Part shown: one piece after another, positions 7,730-14,995 of the stretch
Position numbering within the stretch: the first letter of the stretch is position 1
Layout: each line of letters begins with the position of its first letter
Source of the DNA: Streptomyces kaniharaensis
GTDB lineage: Bacteria; Actinomycetota; Actinomycetes; Streptomycetales; Streptomycetaceae
Assembly (NCBI RefSeq): GCF_009569385.1
Contig: NZ_WBOF01000004.1
Coordinates: 124,001-188,000 of the forward strand
Length of the DNA: 64,000 bases
Direction: 5' to 3'
Made by a program: the position numbers and the translations under genes
The notes under the pieces: model-generated
The model's database searches: none
Told to the model about the DNA's origin: nothing
The model's input: the letters and a program-made list of their open reading frames with translations, nothing else

Positions 7730-8245
7730 ATGCCCGCCATCCTGCGCTCAGCAACCGAGTTGGGCGTCCTGACTCGTACTCAGAAGTCCGTCGCCGGGAT
7801 GATCGCGGCCGGCCTCAGCAACCAGCAAGCCGCCGCCGCGCTCGGGATCAAAGCCGGCACGCTGAACCAGCACGTCATGAGCATCGGTTACAGGTTCGGG
7901 GTCACCTCCCGCCCGGCCAAGGTTCACGCGGCACTGGCCAGCGGCCAGGCCCCCGCCCCAGAGGCGCCGCACACTGCACCGGACTTCACGGCCGAAGAGC
8001 TCCTGCTGCTCCACGCACTCGCTACCCACTCGGAGAACGAGGAGATTGCTGCGGCCGCGCACCTGGCCCTGGCTCTGGTTACCTCGCGCATCCGCGACCT
8101 GGTCGAGAAGGCCGGCGCGCTCAACCCCAGCCACCTGGTGGGCCTGGCGCACACCTGGCAGCTCCTGGGCACCGACACGGCCACGCAACCGGGGGCACCG
8201 CCCCCCACTCGGTCGGATCGTCCTGCCACCGGGGGCACGCTATGA
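7730..8245 (+). CDS. Double helix-turn-helix (LuxR/GerE-like) protein
   Basis: A 171-residue protein. The first half carries a GerE-type HTH: LTRTQKSVAGMIAAGLSNQQ, then AAALGIKAGTLNQHVMSIGYRFGV (about residues 14-60). A second, weaker copy is FTAEELLLLHALATHSENEEIAAAAHL followed by VTSRIRDLVEKAG. The same two-fold layout recurs in the proteins at 14345 and 19160, so the three are probably paralogues. There is no receiver or sensor domain. AAGGAAG precedes the ATG by 6 nt. This is the first gene of the 7.7-27.9 kb array and could bind DNA to control it, though that is inference. Confidence 0.7.
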   Translation: MPAILRSATELGVLTRTQKSVAGMIAAGLSNQQAAAALGIKAGTLNQHVMSIGYRFGVTSRPAKVHAALASGQAPAPEAPHTAPDFTAEELLLLHALATHSENEEIAAAAHLALALVTSRIRDLVEKAGALNPSHLVGLAHTWQLLGTDTATQPGAPPPTRSDRPATGGTL

Positions 8246-8862
8246 CGACGCCGTTCCAGGCCGTGCCTCAGCGTCCCGACCTTGCCCAGGACCTGATCCA
8301 GCGAGCCAAGGCCGCCGACGGGAACTGGCGGGCTGCCCGCACGACGGCGGCCCTACAGGGGCAGGTGTCTGCAGGGCTCAGCGCGGCGCTGATCACCGAC
8401 CGGGCCAACACCCAGGTGCTCCAGCGCATCATTTCTGCTCATGGGTGGCCCGGCCTCAGCCTCGTCGGAGAGGAAGCCGCGCGAGCCGCGCTAACCCTCG
8501 CGCTGCACGCCGAGCACGATCCCCGTGCCCAGGACGAATTCCTTCGCGCAGTCCACGAAGCCGCCCAGCACCGTGAGGCGACGCCCGGCCAGTGGGCGCG
8601 TCTGTACGACCGGACTCTGGCACGCGGGGGGAGGCCACAGGTCTACGGCACACAACATCGTCTCCGGCCCGACGGTGAGCTGGAGCTCCACCCTGTCCAA
8701 GACCGAGAACAGCTCGACTCCCGGCGCGCACAGGTCGGCCTACGCGTCTACGCCGAGCAGTTCCAGCTACTACGCGAACGCCTGTCCGGCAAGAGCAACT
8801 CGTTACCGGACCCGGAGAACGAAGCCGACCCCGTCCTAGCTGAAAGCGGGCAGGCCCGATGA
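8242..8862 (+). CDS. DUF6624-family protein
   Basis: A 206-residue protein. The core has the features of DUF6624: ITDRANTQVLQRIISAHGWPGLSLVG, then AALTLALHAEHDPRAQDEFL, then LYDRTLARGGRPQVYGTQHR. The repeated histidines and arginines in these motifs are conserved in the family, which has no established activity but occurs next to conflict-related and secreted systems in several phyla. The ATG overlaps the upstream stop by 4 nt, and its own stop overlaps the next gene by 4 nt. The last 50 residues are charged and look flexible. An earlier in-frame start at 7672 would lie inside the upstream region and is rejected. Confidence 0.8.
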   Translation: MTTPFQAVPQRPDLAQDLIQRAKAADGNWRAARTTAALQGQVSAGLSAALITDRANTQVLQRIISAHGWPGLSLVGEEAARAALTLALHAEHDPRAQDEFLRAVHEAAQHREATPGQWARLYDRTLARGGRPQVYGTQHRLRPDGELELHPVQDREQLDSRRAQVGLRVYAEQFQLLRERLSGKSNSLPDPENEADPVLAESGQAR

Positions 8863-9299
8863 CCGACACCACTGCGCCTCGCCGCACCGCGCGGACGAGG
8901 GCCACAACGGTGCCGAGGACGCGCGATGGCTACGGCTCCATCCCGCACTGGGTGCCCCGAGACCAGGTCGAATCCGTTGTCGTGGGCGACCACTTCGACG
9001 TTGTCCGGATGCCGGAGGCGATCGGACGCCGGGTGATCGCGGCGCTCGGAGACGAGTGCGGGATGGTCCTGGCTAGCGGTCTGGCCGACAGCATGGACTT
9101 CCTGGTCGAGCCCGGAGTCCTGAACCCGGGTTGGCGAGCCTGCGGAGCCCGGCTGCGGCGAGCCGACGGCCGCCTGAGCGTGCCGCCTGCGGCGGTGCGA
9201 TCCGGCCGGGACGTGCACTGGGCGGTCCCGCCCGGACGGCTGGCGGCCACGGCGCCCGGCGCCCTTCTCGCCGCCCTCGGAGTACCCGAGCCGACCTGA
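8859..9299 (+). CDS. Short primase/polymerase-like family protein, copy 1
   Basis: A 146-residue protein. HFDVVRMPEAIGRRVIAAL, followed by CGMVLASGLADSMDFLVEPG, resembles the small Streptomyces proteins usually labelled 'bifunctional DNA primase/polymerase' (HFDVVxLPxxxGRRVLxxL...GPVxxxxGRxLFxxxPG). The catalytic residues of a true AEP primase are not evident, so the label may be misleading. Two further relatives occur in the array (10813 and 11537). It overlaps the preceding gene by 4 nt. Activity unknown. Confidence 0.6.
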   Translation: MTDTTAPRRTARTRATTVPRTRDGYGSIPHWVPRDQVESVVVGDHFDVVRMPEAIGRRVIAALGDECGMVLASGLADSMDFLVEPGVLNPGWRACGARLRRADGRLSVPPAAVRSGRDVHWAVPPGRLAATAPGALLAALGVPEPT

Positions 9300-9355
9300 C
9301 CACCCCCATCCGCTCCGCCCCCACCCGATGACGAGCACCGCCCTTGGAGGTGAAC

Positions 9356-10384
9356 GTGAGTACCAGGTCAATCATCGGCCGCAGCAAGCACCGACGTACC
9401 ACACCCCCGCCGGAGGCCGAGCAGGACGGCCTTCGACACCAGTTCGCCGAGGCCGGCCGGACGGCGGTGGCCGAGTTTGTCCGCGGCAGCCTGCCCCGTG
9501 TGCTCCGCACGGTCCGCCCCGGCGGTCTTCCTCTGCACCCGAGTGCCCCACCGGAGCTGCAGCAGGCGGCATGGCAGATCTCGAACTGCCTCGGTCAGCT
9601 CCAGAACGCGGACCGCCAGGACCTGCGGGCCAGCATCGAGCCCCTCCTCGAAATCCTGGCCGACCAGCGCCGCATGCTCGCCCGGCAGCAGCAGTCGGTC
9701 ACCGACCCCAATCAGCTCGCCCTGATGATGAGCCTCGACCACACCAACGCGATGGCCCACCATGGCGTGCTGCGTGCGCTCGTGTTGGCCGGCGGCGCCT
9801 GGCCCGAGAGCCGCCGCAGGCCCGCCGCCCTGTTTGAGGTCGCACAGGGCGCCCAGTGCGCGATCGCCGACTTCCAGCGCGTCGAGGTGGCCGGAGACTC
9901 CGCTGTTCAGGTTCACGGCGGTGTGGTCGAGCCGCTGATGACGGCCTTGGCCGAGCTGCTCGACAACGCAGTCCTTGCCTCCGCCGGAGGTGAGAAACCC
10001 GTGCACCTGCACGTCGGGCGCACCGTCGATGGCGGCGCGCTGGTCACCATCACCGACGCCGGCCCCGGTATGGATGATCTCGCCCTGGCGGCGGCCACCG
10101 CGCTGGTCGAAGGGCGGCTCCACCCGGCGTCCGACGCGACGCCCGCGCCCGGGACCGTACGACCGGCTCCGCGCCAGCCCCGTCCCCGGACCGGGCTGCG
10201 GACCGTGGCCTTGGCGGCGGCCGCGCTCGGTCTCCACGTCCAGCTGCAGTCCGCCCCGGGCAGCGGCACGTGCGTCACCGTCCACGTGCCCGTCCACCTG
10301 CTCGCCCCCGCTGACGCTCCGCCGGCACCGCTGGCCTTCGCCCCCACACCCAACGCCGAGACCCTGGAAGACACGCTCCGATGA
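9356..10384 (+). CDS. Histidine-kinase-like ATPase (conservon CvnA-like)
   Basis: A 342-residue cytosolic protein. Residues about 60-160 are helical with SLDHTNAMAHHGVLRALVLAGG, resembling the dimerisation region of nitrate-sensor-like kinases; the phospho-acceptor His would be in SLDHTN. The C-terminal GHKL ATPase domain has the N-box LAELLDNAVLAS, the G1 box TDAGPGMDD, the G2-like TGLRTVALAAAALG and GSGTCVTVHVPV. There are no membrane segments, unlike CvnA proteins with sensor domains. GTG 9356 follows GGAGG by 5 nt. Its stop overlaps the roadblock gene by 4 nt, reproducing the CvnA-CvnB order of Streptomyces conservons, but CvnC (DUF742) and CvnD (GTPase) are missing. Confidence 0.78.
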   Translation: MSTRSIIGRSKHRRTTPPPEAEQDGLRHQFAEAGRTAVAEFVRGSLPRVLRTVRPGGLPLHPSAPPELQQAAWQISNCLGQLQNADRQDLRASIEPLLEILADQRRMLARQQQSVTDPNQLALMMSLDHTNAMAHHGVLRALVLAGGAWPESRRRPAALFEVAQGAQCAIADFQRVEVAGDSAVQVHGGVVEPLMTALAELLDNAVLASAGGEKPVHLHVGRTVDGGALVTITDAGPGMDDLALAAATALVEGRLHPASDATPAPGTVRPAPRQPRPRTGLRTVALAAAALGLHVQLQSAPGSGTCVTVHVPVHLLAPADAPPAPLAFAPTPNAETLEDTLR

Positions 10385-10764
10385 TTCAGGCCCGCACCGA
10401 CCTCTCCGAGCCCCTGACCGCCCTGGCCGGACGGGTCCCCGGTATCCGCCACGCGCTCCAGGTCAGCCGGGACGGACTCCTCCTGGCGTCCACCAAGGGC
10501 ATGCCCCGCGACATCGCGGACCCCCTCTCCGCCGCGGTCACCGGCATGGGCCACCTCGCCGCCGGCGTCGCCCGGGTACTGGAGGGATCGCCGACCCAGC
10601 ACATCTCCATCGACTACCACGACGCCCAGCTGCTGATCGTGACCGCGGGCGACGGCTCACTGCTCGCTGTCCTCGCAACTGGTGAGGCCGACCTGGGAGC
10701 GATCGCCGGGGAACTCGTGGTGCTGGCCGACCGCCTGGCTCCTGCCACCGTGCTGCCGGCCTGA
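10381..10764 (+). CDS. Roadblock/LC7-domain protein (CvnB-like)
   Basis: A 127-residue single roadblock/LC7 domain. VPGIRHALQVSRDGLLLASTKGM, then the central helix SAAVTGMGHLAAGVARVLEGSP, then LLIVTAGDGSLLAVLATGEADLG are typical of CvnB proteins. These pair with CvnA-type kinases and usually act on a small GTPase. ATG 10381 overlaps the kinase-like gene. No GTPase gene follows, so its partner is either elsewhere or the pair has another role here. Confidence 0.88.
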   Translation: MIQARTDLSEPLTALAGRVPGIRHALQVSRDGLLLASTKGMPRDIADPLSAAVTGMGHLAAGVARVLEGSPTQHISIDYHDAQLLIVTAGDGSLLAVLATGEADLGAIAGELVVLADRLAPATVLPA

Positions 10765-10812
10765 CCCCCGGTGCCGAGTCCCGCACGCCGTCCGCGACCG
10801 CTGGAGAACCCG

Positions 10813-11304
10813 ATGCACACCACCCGAGTCCCTGCCCAGGACCAGGCCTCGTTCCCGCTCGAGCCGGTGTGGCTGCCGGGCCACACGATCCGGCTCTACT
10901 GCGGGCGTGCCTTCGAGGTGCTGCGGTGCAACTCACAGGAGGCGGAGAGGGTACTGGCCGCGATCGGCCCCGCCTGCGGGCCGGTGATCACCTCGGCGCT
11001 CGGCTACTCCGACTTCCTCCTTCCGCCGGGAGAGCACTTTCGGGAGGCGGTGCCGCGAGCGAGCGGGGTGCGGATGATGCCGCAGGGCACCCAAGTCGAT
11101 GTGCCGCCGCTGATCGCCACCCCCGCGGACGGCCTGTACTGGCGGGTCCGGCCGGGCGCCGGGTTCACCCGGCTCGCCGACGTCGCCGCAGCGCTGCGCC
11201 CTCCCGCGCCGGGCGCCACGCGCCCGGGCCCGTCCCTCACCGAGCGTCCGGTGCCCGGCGACGCGGCCCTCGCTGCTGCGCCCAGGTGGAGGCCGGTCAG
11301 ATGA
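10813..11304 (+). CDS. Short primase/polymerase-like family protein, copy 2
   Basis: A 163-residue protein related to those at 8859 and 11537. The shared core is RAFEVLRCNSQEAERVLAAI, GPVITSALGYSDFLLPPGEHF and DVPPLIATPADGLYWRVRPG, which aligns with the corresponding stretch of copy 1 (DVHWAVPPG). The ATG at 10813 follows CTGGAGAACC and is chosen over the upstream GTG at 10771. The C-terminal 30 residues are proline/alanine-rich. Function unknown. Confidence 0.6.
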   Translation: MHTTRVPAQDQASFPLEPVWLPGHTIRLYCGRAFEVLRCNSQEAERVLAAIGPACGPVITSALGYSDFLLPPGEHFREAVPRASGVRMMPQGTQVDVPPLIATPADGLYWRVRPGAGFTRLADVAAALRPPAPGATRPGPSLTERPVPGDAALAAAPRWRPVR

Positions 11305-11354
11305 CCGCGACCCGCCTCTGCTCCGTTCACCCCGATCACCCGAAGGAGCCCGTG

Positions 11355-11540
11355 ATGCCCCCCGAAGCGCCCGCGTCCAGCACTACGACGCCCGACACCA
11401 AGGTGGACAAGCTCGTCTTCTTCGCCCCCGCCCAGGGCTGGGGGCGGCTGAAGAGCGGGACCTTGGTCTTCGACGACGGCGGCCAGCTGGGTCCCGGCGG
11501 CGAGGTCGTGCCTCCCGTGTACGAGCGGGTGACCTGGTGA
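11355..11540 (+). CDS. Small hypothetical protein, 61 residues
   Basis: ATG 11355 follows AAGGAG (11343-11348) by 6 nt. The frame ends with a stop that overlaps the next start by 4 nt, which supports real translation. The product has a polar, Thr/Pro-rich start and a compact end (KLVFFAPAQGWGRLKSGTLVFDDGGQLGPG) that may form a small beta structure. An upstream ATG at 11301 overlaps the previous stop and would add 18 residues. Not recognised. Confidence 0.5.
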   Translation: MPPEAPASSTTTPDTKVDKLVFFAPAQGWGRLKSGTLVFDDGGQLGPGGEVVPPVYERVTW

Positions 11541-12061
11541 GAGCCGCTGTTCCCGGCCGCATCGCGGGGTGCTTCTCCCACGTCCCGGCAACCGCCCCCC
11601 GGCTCACCGAGCAGCAACGGGTTGCCCTCAAGGGCGGGCCGGCCGCCCACGACCGGCTCGCCGCCTGGCTCGCACACTCCGAGACGACCGCCGACCCGTG
11701 GGCGAACCCCACCGTGCCCGCGGAGATCGACGGCACGGGTCGGTTCGAGGTAGTGCGCCTGCTCGAGCCCGTCGCTGTCGCCGCCATTGCCCGACTGCTG
11801 CTGGCCGGTGCCCCGGTCGGCCCGGTACTGGCCACCACCCCGCGGCACTGCCTGGAGCTGCTGTGTGAACCGGGCACCGCCTGCGGCCTTGCCCTGTACG
11901 GCGTCGTCCATGCGGCGCACTCCGTGCGGTGCCCTCGTCCCGGCCGCACCGCACGGGGCCGGTACTGGCTGTCCGTGCCATCGGCCGATCTGCTCACCCG
12001 GCCCGTTGACCTGGTCGAGGCAATGCTCGCTGACGCCCCGGCGCCCGGTGGTGCGGCATGA
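11537..12061 (+). CDS. Short primase/polymerase-like family protein, copy 3
   Basis: A 174-residue protein with GTG start in a 4-nt overlap. The family core reads GRFEVVRLLEPVAVAAIARLLLAGAPVGPVLATTPRHCLELLCEPG, aligning with copies 1 and 2. It is followed by RGRYWLSVPSADLLTRPVDLVEAML, which matches the WAVPPGRL and YWRVRPG segments. Copy 3 has an N-terminal helical extension (VALKGGPAAHDRLAAWLAHSETTADPW) that the others lack. Function unknown. Confidence 0.6.
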   Translation: MRAAVPGRIAGCFSHVPATAPRLTEQQRVALKGGPAAHDRLAAWLAHSETTADPWANPTVPAEIDGTGRFEVVRLLEPVAVAAIARLLLAGAPVGPVLATTPRHCLELLCEPGTACGLALYGVVHAAHSVRCPRPGRTARGRYWLSVPSADLLTRPVDLVEAMLADAPAPGGAA

Positions 12062-12549
12062 CCGCCACCACCGCCTTCCACCACGACGTCGGGAGTCTTC
12101 CCGGCGCGGCCCAGGCCCAGGTCGTCGCGGACACATCCGGGCTGCCGGTGGCGCTCCTGGCCTCCGCCGACACCCGCTGGACGACGGCCGAAGCAGCCGA
12201 CGTCGCCGGTCCGGCGTTCACGATCTGCCGGTACGTGGATGGCAGCCGGACCGAGGTCCATCCCCTGTCGGGTTCCGCTGTCCGATCCGCGCGGGGCCGG
12301 GAGCGCTTCGTCCGGGCGATGCTCGCCGCCACCGTGCCCGACGGCGAGGCCGCAGGTTTCCTCAGCGTCTTCCTCCAGGGGCGGCTCCAGGAGTCCACGG
12401 TGTGCGCCGACGGGACGTGGCGCTGCTACGCGAACGTCGTCGGGCAGTGGCTGGTGCTGGCAGTCGTGCCCGACCGCGCCGGCAAGGGCAGCGCCCCCAA
12501 CTTGGTCTTCGTGCACCCCGTCGGCCAGGACCGGGGGGCCGCCGCATGA
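12058..12549 (+). CDS. Hypothetical protein
   Basis: A 163-residue protein, ATG in a 4-nt overlap with the preceding gene and ATGA overlap with the next. It is mainly alternating hydrophobic/polar (ADTSGLPVALLASADTRWT; GFLSVFLQGRLQESTVCADG; RCYANVVGQWLVLAVVPDR), suggesting a beta-rich domain. No catalytic motif or membrane span. Not recognised. It is kept as a real gene because of its position and typical codon usage. Confidence 0.55.
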   Translation: MTATTAFHHDVGSLPGAAQAQVVADTSGLPVALLASADTRWTTAEAADVAGPAFTICRYVDGSRTEVHPLSGSAVRSARGRERFVRAMLAATVPDGEAAGFLSVFLQGRLQESTVCADGTWRCYANVVGQWLVLAVVPDRAGKGSAPNLVFVHPVGQDRGAAA

Positions 12550-13388
12550 GGCAGACGCGAACCTTCGCCGTTAGGGGGGACACCACCGGCAACCGGCCGC
12601 TGGTCTTCGACCCGCTGACCGGCGCCGCCCACCGCGGCCCGCAGCCGGTACCCGCTGGCCGGGTGATCATGGACCACCAGCAGGTCACCGGCTGGCCGGA
12701 GGAACGGCGGACTCCTGTGCTCGCGGTCAGCGGTCCCAGCAGGCTGTTCACCGACCAGCACCAGGTGCTGCCCGCACTCGACCGGGTCGGCATCGTCGCG
12801 GTGAACCTGTTGGCGACCCGGCTGGACGAGGCCTTGGTCCGCTCCGCCGAGCAGCTGAACCGCGCGGGGCTGCTGGTGACCGTGACGACCAACCGGCCCG
12901 GCCTGCCGAGCCTGGCCGAGGAACTGGTCGGCGTCGTCCACGCCCTTCGGGTGCAGCTCCACGCGGCCACCGAGTACGAGCACGACCGAGCGGCCCTGCC
13001 GCACCAAGCCAGCTACCGGCAGTCGCTGAGCGGCATCCGGTCAGCGGTCGACGCCGGGCTGCCTGTCCAGCTCCTCGTCGAAGCACCACCGCCCGGTGCC
13101 GGGGATGCCGAGCGGATGCTTCTGGTCAATGCCGCCGTCCACCAGGCGGCCCATCTGCGGGTCTGCGGACTCACCCTGCTGCCGCGCCCTGGCAGCTCCG
13201 TCGTCCGCCCGGCCACGCACGGCACAGGCCAGGCTCCGGAGGTCCGGGCCCGGCTGCTGATCCAGCTCGGTAGCACCGGCCTGCCGGTTGCGACCCGGAT
13301 CGGCGTCGGCCGTGCGGAGAGGCCGGTGTCCGGGTTGGGCGCTCTGGCCACACTGGGATCAGCTCTCACCGTGGCGGATGTGGCCTGA
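12546..13388 (+). CDS. Radical-SAM-like barrel protein lacking the Fe-S cysteines
   Basis: A 280-residue protein. The order of elements imitates a radical SAM domain: a strand-helix unit (VGIVAVNLLATRLDEALVRSAEQLNRAGLLVTVTTNRPG), then a turn with ALRVQLHAATEYEHDRAALPHQASYRQSLSGIRSAVDAGLPVQLLVE. The latter matches the usual 'SxDGxxxxHDxxR...S...xxxIxxLxxAGxPVxV' progression. Only one cysteine (in VCGLTLLP) is present and there is no CxxxCxxC, so no 4Fe-4S cluster can be bound in the normal way. It could be a degenerate partner or a scaffold. The assignment is by eye and uncertain. It overlaps its neighbours by 4 and 1 nt. Confidence 0.45.
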   Translation: MRQTRTFAVRGDTTGNRPLVFDPLTGAAHRGPQPVPAGRVIMDHQQVTGWPEERRTPVLAVSGPSRLFTDQHQVLPALDRVGIVAVNLLATRLDEALVRSAEQLNRAGLLVTVTTNRPGLPSLAEELVGVVHALRVQLHAATEYEHDRAALPHQASYRQSLSGIRSAVDAGLPVQLLVEAPPPGAGDAERMLLVNAAVHQAAHLRVCGLTLLPRPGSSVVRPATHGTGQAPEVRARLLIQLGSTGLPVATRIGVGRAERPVSGLGALATLGSALTVADVA

Positions 13389-14215
13389 TGGCGCGGGCAC
13401 CGCTGTCCCCGGCCCAGGCGCCGGTCCCGTACCTGATGGCCTGTCGGGACGAGGAGCAGGAGAGGCCCCCGGCCATCCACACCATGAACGGTCCCACAGC
13501 GGCCGGGATCAACTACGCCGACGGCGTGCTGCAGTGTCCTGACCCGGTGCGGTTCCAGGGCAAGCCGGTCCCGCTGATTCTGGCCTGGACGGGGGAGGAA
13601 CCGCCCGCGCCGGCCCCGCCCCGCGAGACGGACATCCGCTCCATCGACGGCGTCCGGTGGGAGACCTGGACCGGCAAGCCGCAGGGAGAGCCTCTGTGGA
13701 CGGTGCACCACCCGGCCAGGCAACTGGAGCTCATGGACTCCAGGACCCGATGCCTGGTCGGAGGCGGCCCGGCCCACCGCACGCGCAGCGGACTCCTCTG
13801 GCTCCTGCCGACCGATCCCACCCAGGCGGACCCGCGTTCTACTACCGCGATCCGGACCGCGAATCCGCCGCTCTGCCTACGCCACGCCCACCAAGCACAG
13901 CGGCACTGCCGCCGCCTCGCGGTCGAATGCCTAGTGCTGGTGGTGCCGGAAGTCGAGATCGTCGCAGTCCGCGGCACCGTGCACCGCCCCGGTGCGGACC
14001 CGCGCTGGGAAGAACTCGACCTCGACCACCCCGACCTCGAGTTCATGGTCGGCCAGCAACTGGTTGCCGAGCTGCGCAACCCCGTCGTTCTGCGTGAGCT
14101 GCCGCCGCTTACCTCACCGAACCGGAAGGGCAACGAGTCGCCCAGCGACCAGTCTTCTGCCCCAGCCGTGCTTGCCAAGCAGGTCACCGCCGCCTGCTCC
14201 GAGGTGTCGAGCTGA
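13388..14215 (+). CDS. Streptomyces family protein with degraded zinc-knuckle motif
   Basis: A 275-residue protein. PYLMACRDEEQERP at the start, RQLELMDSRTRCLVGGGPAHRTRSGLLWLLP in the middle, and NPPLCLRHAHQAQRHC later follow the layout of an uncharacterised Streptomyces family whose members read 'RQxRAMxxxLCQVCGGPAxRTxxGxLWLLP...HPPxCxxCA'. Here the second cysteine of each CxxC pair is lost (CLVG, CLRH), so zinc binding may be weakened. This comparison is from memory of the family, not a search. The start overlaps the upstream stop by 1 nt; a 129-nt gap follows. Confidence 0.5.
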   Translation: MARAPLSPAQAPVPYLMACRDEEQERPPAIHTMNGPTAAGINYADGVLQCPDPVRFQGKPVPLILAWTGEEPPAPAPPRETDIRSIDGVRWETWTGKPQGEPLWTVHHPARQLELMDSRTRCLVGGGPAHRTRSGLLWLLPTDPTQADPRSTTAIRTANPPLCLRHAHQAQRHCRRLAVECLVLVVPEVEIVAVRGTVHRPGADPRWEELDLDHPDLEFMVGQQLVAELRNPVVLRELPPLTSPNRKGNESPSDQSSAPAVLAKQVTAACSEVSS

Positions 14216-14344
14216 TGCCGAACACCGTCCACGCGCCCCGAGAGGGCCCCGTCGTGCTGCACCCGCCGATCAGCCGGGCTCGCCCGCCGTAGCGGCGAGG
14301 AACACCGAAGTTCCATCGCCCCGCACCTGTCTGGAGACCTTGCT

Positions 14345-14995
14345 GTGCCCCCCGTTCCCACCGCCGCTCGTCCGGCACCCATAGGCATCCACGCCCCGAA
14401 TGAGCGGACCGCCGCCCTGCCGACTGCCGCACCGCGCGTCCTCCTGGGCGCGGACGCCAAGACCGCTGCCCTGGAGGGGGTGGCCAGCGAGCCGTGCCCG
14501 TGCGGCCACACCATCGTGCTGGCCGCAGACGAGGCGGCGCTGCTGCTGCCCCTCGCCCACGGCCTGACCACGGCGGCCATCGCCCGCCAGCTCGGCCTGA
14601 AGGAGCAGCAGGTCACCACGGGCATCAAGGCGTTGCGTACCGTCTTCGGGGTCGAGCGGATCCCGCACCTGGTGGACTCGGCGATCCGGTGGGGGTTGAT
14701 CGACCCGGGATCCGTCGCCCCGATCCGCCCGGGGCGGCTCAGCCGCGACCTGAAGGCCACCGAGCGCGGCGCGCTGGCGAACGCCGCCGCCGGATCGAGC
14801 GCGGAGGCCAGTGCGAAGGACCTGGGCATCTCGACCGGGCGGGTGCACAAGGTCCTGGCCGCGGTCCGGGACGTTCTGCTGGCCCGCGACACCACCCACG
14901 CCGTCACCCTCGGCCACCGCCTGCGCCTGCTGCCCGACACCCACCCGCATCTCGCCGCCCACGCGGCCGATCTCGCCGAAGCAGGAGCCGCGTGA
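14345..14995 (+). CDS. Double helix-turn-helix (LuxR/GerE-like) protein
   Basis: A 216-residue paralogue of the protein at 7730. The first HTH is LAADEAALLLPLAHGLTTA, then AIARQLGLKEQQVTTGIKALRTVFGV. The second is LSRDLKATERGALANAAAGSS, then AKDLGISTGRVHKVLAAVRDVL. The N-terminal 45 residues are proline/alanine-rich. GTG 14345 follows CTGGAGA by 8 nt. It overlaps the STAND gene by 4 nt and may regulate or partner it. Confidence 0.7.
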   Translation: MPPVPTAARPAPIGIHAPNERTAALPTAAPRVLLGADAKTAALEGVASEPCPCGHTIVLAADEAALLLPLAHGLTTAAIARQLGLKEQQVTTGIKALRTVFGVERIPHLVDSAIRWGLIDPGSVAPIRPGRLSRDLKATERGALANAAAGSSAEASAKDLGISTGRVHKVLAAVRDVLLARDTTHAVTLGHRLRLLPDTHPHLAAHAADLAEAGAA

